Assembly: GCA_003991915.1 (NCBI GenBank)
Contig: RQTK01000058.1
Location: 864,397 to 928,396, forward strand
Reading direction: 5' to 3'
From: Elysia chlorotica
Lineage: Eukaryota > Mollusca > Gastropoda > Plakobranchidae
Length of the DNA stretch: 64,000 nucleotides
In this document: piece by piece, positions 60,060 to 64,000 of the stretch
How positions within the stretch are numbered: the stretch's first letter is position 1
Layout: every line of letters starts with the position of its first letter
Notes under the pieces: generated by a model
The model's input: the letters and a program-made list of their open reading frames with translations, nothing else
What the model was told of the DNA's origin: nothing
Databases searched by the model: none
Translations under genes and position numbers: made by a program

Positions 60060-62621
60060 GACTAGGAATGACAGGGCATTGATGAAAGAACTGAAGATGA
60101 GGGAGAAAAATGAAAAAGATATTGCCTCAATTTTTACAGAACAACTCAAACTTGAGGAATTGGTAACTGCCTTAAAGACACTCAAGCAGAAAAAGACCCC
60201 AGGCCCTGACAAAATACATAATGAAATGTTGCAACACATGGGTCCACTGGGAAATAAAACACTGCTACATCTTCTCAATTATACATGGAATAGTGGACGA
60301 CTCCCAAAAGCTTGGAAAAACGCTCACATCGCGCCCATCTTAAAGAAAGATAAAGACCCAAAGGATCATAAGAGTTATAGACCAATCTCACTGACCTCCT
60401 GTGTTGGTAAAGTAGGCGAAAAAATCATCAATCGCCGACTCTACTGGTGGCTAGAAGAATCTAAAATCCTTACTGAAGACCAAGCAGGCTTCAGAGCAAA
60501 AAGTCGTACAGAAGACCACCTCTTTCGGCTCTGTCAAAGCATACAAAATGGATACCAAGATGGACACCACACTTTTGCTGTTTGTATAAACTTGCAACAG
60601 GCATACGACAGAGTGTGGAGAAAAGGTTTACTTTTAAAAATGCAGAGACTACAAATTCAAGGTAACATGTACCGGTGGATCAAAGGTTTTCTTAGTGAGA
60701 GAACTATACAGACAAAACTTAATAACTCTCTATCATCAAAACAAGTCCTTGAAGATGGTCTTCCACAGGGTTCAGCATTGAGCTGTACATTGTTCCTGAT
60801 TTTCCTCAATGATATTGCTAAGAACATCAAATCACAGAAGGCTCTCTATGCAGACGACCTGGTAATATGGCATACTGGTAAATACACTCGACAGAATGCC
60901 AGACATCTAAACAGAGACCTAGAAATGCTAAATAAGTACTGCAAACAATGGAAACTGATAATTAACCCAAACAAGTCAGTGTATACAACATTTACTCTCA
61001 GTCCAAAAGAAACCAAGCGCAATTTGTCCATTAAACTTGAAGAACAGCAGTTAAAAAAAGATGAGCATCCAACTTATCTGGGAGTTCAACTTGATAGTAG
61101 ACTCACCATGAAAAGACATGTGGCAAACATAAAAGAAAATGCTACCAAACGACTCTCACTTCTTAAACGCCTCGCAAGCACAAAATGGGGCTCCGATATG
61201 CGAACCCTAAGAACCCTTTATATCGGATATATCAGGTCTGTACTAGATTACAACCAATCATTACTAATTTCAAGCAGCCAATCAACCAACACAGAAATAG
61301 ACCGCATCCAAAGCCAAGCACTTCGTTTTATTTGTGGAGGAATGAGATCAACTCCAACAGCAGCATGTGAAATCCAAGCCAACCTTGAACCCTTGAGTTT
61401 ACGCAGAGAAAAGGCAGCATTAGAACTCACGGAGAGATGTCTTAGACTGCCAAATAATAATGCAACAAAAAAGCTTGTTGAAAACTGGAAAGGGAAAAGC
61501 AGGCTTAAACACCAATCTATTTTGCACAAGACACAAGAATTAAGAGAGAAATGCCATCTTCCTGAAACAAGAGCCCTAACAGAAAGAGTGATGAAAATAC
61601 CACCTCACATACCACTTCTATGCCCAGAAATAAAACTTAATCTAATAGACGAAAATGTTACCAAGCAAACAGATTTATATGAACTAAAAAGAACAGCTGA
61701 GAGAACTATTGACAGCTACCCTCAAGATTGGATCCACATTTATACAGATGGGTCTGCCTTCAAAGCCACTGTAAATGCTGGATACGGTGTATTGATGTGT
61801 TTCCCAGATGGAAGTTCCAAAGAGCTTTACTCTGCCTGCGGTGAAACATGCTCTAACTATGAGGCAGAACTTAAAGGCATCCAAGCAGCCCTACTTACTT
61901 TAAATGAAACTTTTCAAAGAAATCCATCCCTGGCAACACATACAGTACTTTTCACAGACTCAAAATCGGCCCTACAATCGTTGGAAACTACACAAAACTC
62001 TTCAGAAACACTTGACATACTTCTAGAAATTAAATGCATTCTCAATAAATATCCCATCGCGCTTGTGTGTCAGTGGATCCCAAGCCATATCAATCTACCA
62101 GGAAATGAAAAGGCTGATAGACTTGCCAAAAAAGGGGCTATGCAAGAACAACCTCTAGTAAAAACAACTTACCAAACAGCTAAAAGAATTATCCGTCAAA
62201 ATTTTAAAGAAGAATGGATGAACCAGTGGACAAGGGGGACAACCGGTAGAATTGTGTACAAGCACCAAAATACAGGTAAACTTCACGATCCTATATTCCT
62301 TCTTCAGAAGAAAGAGCAATGTGATATTTTTCGACTCAGAACGCAACACAACCCCCTCAACTTTCACCTTAACAGACTCAACGCGGAACACACACCACTT
62401 TGTCCATTGTGTGATGACAGTTTGGAGACCGTGGAACACACACTGTTCTAATGCCCCAGTCTTAGCCAACCAAGACAGCATTTCCATCCAATGAGACCCG
62501 ACCTCCAAACGGCTTTATATTCCACCTCAGCGCAGCTACAGAGAACTGCTGCCTTTTTCTTCATGGCCCTAGGCAAAAAAGCGCAAGCTCAGAGGCCTCT
62601 GGACTAATAACAACAACAACA
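60060..62621 (+). mobile_element. 5'-truncated I-type LINE with 8-bp target-site duplication
   Basis: A non-LTR retrotransposon copy bounded by TAGTAATT on both sides (60052-60059 and 62622-62629), ending in a short ACAACAACAA tail. The endonuclease and any ORF1 are missing; the copy starts just before the RT domain. RT followed by RNase H places it in the I-like group rather than Jockey, CR1 or RTE types, which usually lack RNase H. Frame integrity over about 800 codons suggests a recent insertion. It lies antisense in a myosin intron. Confidence 0.85.
60061..62607 (+). pseudogene. LINE ORF2 remnant: reverse transcriptase + RNase H + zinc knuckle, one stop
   Basis: The frame is open from the 5' truncation to TAA at 62449-62451. 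RT blocks run in order: KTPGPDKIHNEML, HKSYRPISLTS, DQAGFRAKSRTEDH, GLPQGSALSC, then the YADD active site at 60847-60858. RNase H follows with its acidic set visible: IYTDGSAF, NYEAELKGIQ, LFTDSKSAL and WIPSHINLPGNEKADRLAKK. The terminal knuckle reads CPLC-x8-H-x4-C, and the stop replaces the residue just before its last Cys. The same frame then stays open for 51 codons to a double TAA at 62605. The first codon of the frame is TTG, so no native start remains. Confidence 0.85.
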
Positions 62622-62818
62622 TAGTAATTTGAAATTAATTTTACAAAAAACAAAAACAAAAAAAATAACTACGAAAAAGAAGCTGAATAATTTTTAAAAA
62701 ACCAATCATTTCAGACACTGGTTACTTAAAATCTGTAAGTGTTTATGTTCTGAATTTATATATTAAATATTTAACAAATGTTAACTATGAACAGATATGA
62801 AAATGAACAGCTACTCAC

Positions 62819-62967
62819 TTATGCATGTGGGAGGTAACAACGCCAACCAGCTCCCCAACTCTCTCCTCCTGGATAGGATTCTCCAGACAAAGCACCAGGT
62901 CATTGCCGCCATTTAGATGGATGATGGCCAGCTGGTCTTTACCAGGGGACACAGTCATGCCTGTCAC
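62819..62967 (-). CDS. Class I myosin, penultimate coding exon (TH1 tail)
   Basis: 149 nt on the minus strand. After CTTCTTAG it reads VTGMTVSPGKDQLAIIHLNG, then GNDLVLCLENPIQEERVGEL, then VGVVTSHMH. The donor is AA|GTGAGT in phase 2. The VSPG-x-DQL-x-IIHL, GNDLV and R-x-GELVGV segments are typical of the class I myosin TH1 domain. It splices in frame to 57359-57518. Upstream exons are outside the window. Confidence 0.75.
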
Positions 62968-64000
62968 CTAAGAAGGAGATAAAAAGATGCTGCAGGGTAC
63001 AAGAAGGAGGCAGAAAGCATCGGTAAGTAGCGAGGTGTTGAGCAGACAACCTGACGGAGTGGATAAGACTGGAGAGCCCTGACGAGATCGGCAGATGACA
63101 GACATGCCTGGTGCTTGCTATCGTACAACGAGTCGACCATGTCTCTCTCAGTCAAGGAACGTAATTGAAATGAACCCTTAAACTTTTAAAGCATTAAAAT
63201 ATTAATCTAAATCTTGGTACACAAGCGGGAAATCACTTCAAGTTACTCCAAAGAAAAACTTAATACAACGAGAGCCTCATAGTTCTATGATTGAACCAAT
63301 ACTTATACAGATAAGATGAGGAAAGATGGGAGGTTGATAGCTTCCTGTCAGTGTCAGTACTACTACAAGGTGAATAGATACCACCACCATCTGGCCCATT
63401 CGGAGCAAGCATGTTTATGCTTGATAGAAACAGTGCCCTTGTTTTAGTCTTCAAAGCCAGTGTCAACAGACACAACTTTTAACGTAAAATGCCAGGCTAA
63501 CATTTAGACGTAGCAAATTAATGACACACCTGGCCCATTCGGAGCAAGCATGGTTATGCTTGATAGAAACAGTGCCCTTGTTTTAGTCTTCAAAGCCAGT
63601 GCACAGCATGGCAAACAAAATGGCCGCCACCAAAGATTTTAACCCATTACTTCTTACAAGGATTTGTCTTGTTTTATCTATAAAATACTAACTAACCCAT
63701 AAGTAAATACTTTAAATGATGAAGTGTTGTGACTGGCCATACCCACAAGCTGTCAATGTGTGTTGTAATGTGAACATGTCTGTAACCTTACACAAATTGT
63801 GATCACAGTTCAACATTAGCCAGATGTAAATTGTGATCAGTCTGTACGTAATCGTCCTTGGTCACTAGAAGGGCCTGACTATAAACATTAGATGGACATT
63901 TTAAGATGTTATATACAGCGTAGCAAAGGTAAACATCATGTGAGCTTTGCAAAAACAAAGAAATCAGTAATACAATAATTAATCATTTAGAAAAGAAAAA
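62968..64000. other. Myosin intron, to window edge
   Basis: No further myosin exon recognised. A partial tandem duplication lies at 63391-63601. Confidence 0.6.
63391..63601. repeat. 139-bp tandem duplication (about 1.5 copies)
   Basis: 63391-63462 recurs at 63530-63601 with one substitution (CATGTTTATG against CATGGTTATG). Confidence 0.93.

Larger units (their letters stand above)
57519..62818 (-). other. Myosin intron carrying a LINE
   Basis: 5.3 kb. AT-rich DNA at 57519-60051 with no conserved frame, then the LINE at 60060-62621 in the opposite orientation to the gene. Confidence 0.75.

Noticed and set aside
60061..62451. LINE reading frame as a domesticated host gene
   Set aside because: It has target-site duplications, 5' truncation, no ATG at the start of the frame and a stop in the terminal knuckle, all typical of a dead insertion.
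62964..63155. Minus-strand frame MTERDMVDSLYDSKHQACLS as an upstream myosin exon
   Set aside because: It overlaps the acceptor of the real exon in another frame and shows no myosin similarity I recognise.

Overview
The window is 64 kb of animal nuclear DNA. It has spliced genes with GT-AG introns of 0.4 to 6 kb, AT-rich non-coding DNA, dense microsatellites, and LINE and SINE retrotransposons. A secreted C1q-domain protein, a divergent class A receptor and tRNA-headed SINEs together suggest a lophotrochozoan, most likely a gastropod mollusc. That placement is inference; no single feature proves the species. Two runs of N (29400-29622 and 50989-51926) are assembly gaps.

Layout. 1-12.3 kb: no recognisable gene; microsatellites, a 26-bp tandem repeat, a 26-bp perfect inverted repeat, a 10-bp-period minisatellite and a three-copy diverged repeat. 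12.4-21.3 kb (+): a class A GPCR gene. Exon 1 (12393-14885) encodes TM1-TM5 and a third intracellular loop of about 600 residues. It is followed by two alternative, homologous last exons (17717-17965 and 21025-21303), each encoding its own TM6-TM7-tail and stop. Both join exon 1 in phase 0. 21.3-28.9 kb: SINE-like copies, then DNA with no gene I can support. 28.9-32.1 kb (+): a secreted C1q-domain protein in at least three exons. 33.6-43.3 kb (-): a complete eight-exon NOB1 gene (439 codons deduced), whose last intron holds a SINE with target-site duplications, further SINE-like sequence and a decayed LINE. 44-57 kb: decayed LINE copies, microsatellites and a gap. 57.4-63 kb (-): the last two coding exons of a class I myosin. 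The intron between them carries a nearly intact LINE (60060-62621) in the opposite orientation, flanked by an 8-bp target-site duplication and broken by one stop codon.

The genes do not form an operon or pathway: a receptor, a secreted lectin-like protein, a ribosome-biogenesis nuclease and a membrane-binding motor. The C1q gene and NOB1 are convergent, with stop codons about 1.5 kb apart. The most interesting feature is the receptor: one gene appears able to swap its whole TM6-TM7-tail module by choosing between two duplicated 3' exons. This would keep the ligand-facing loops 1 and 2 and the giant loop 3 constant while changing the signalling helices and tail.
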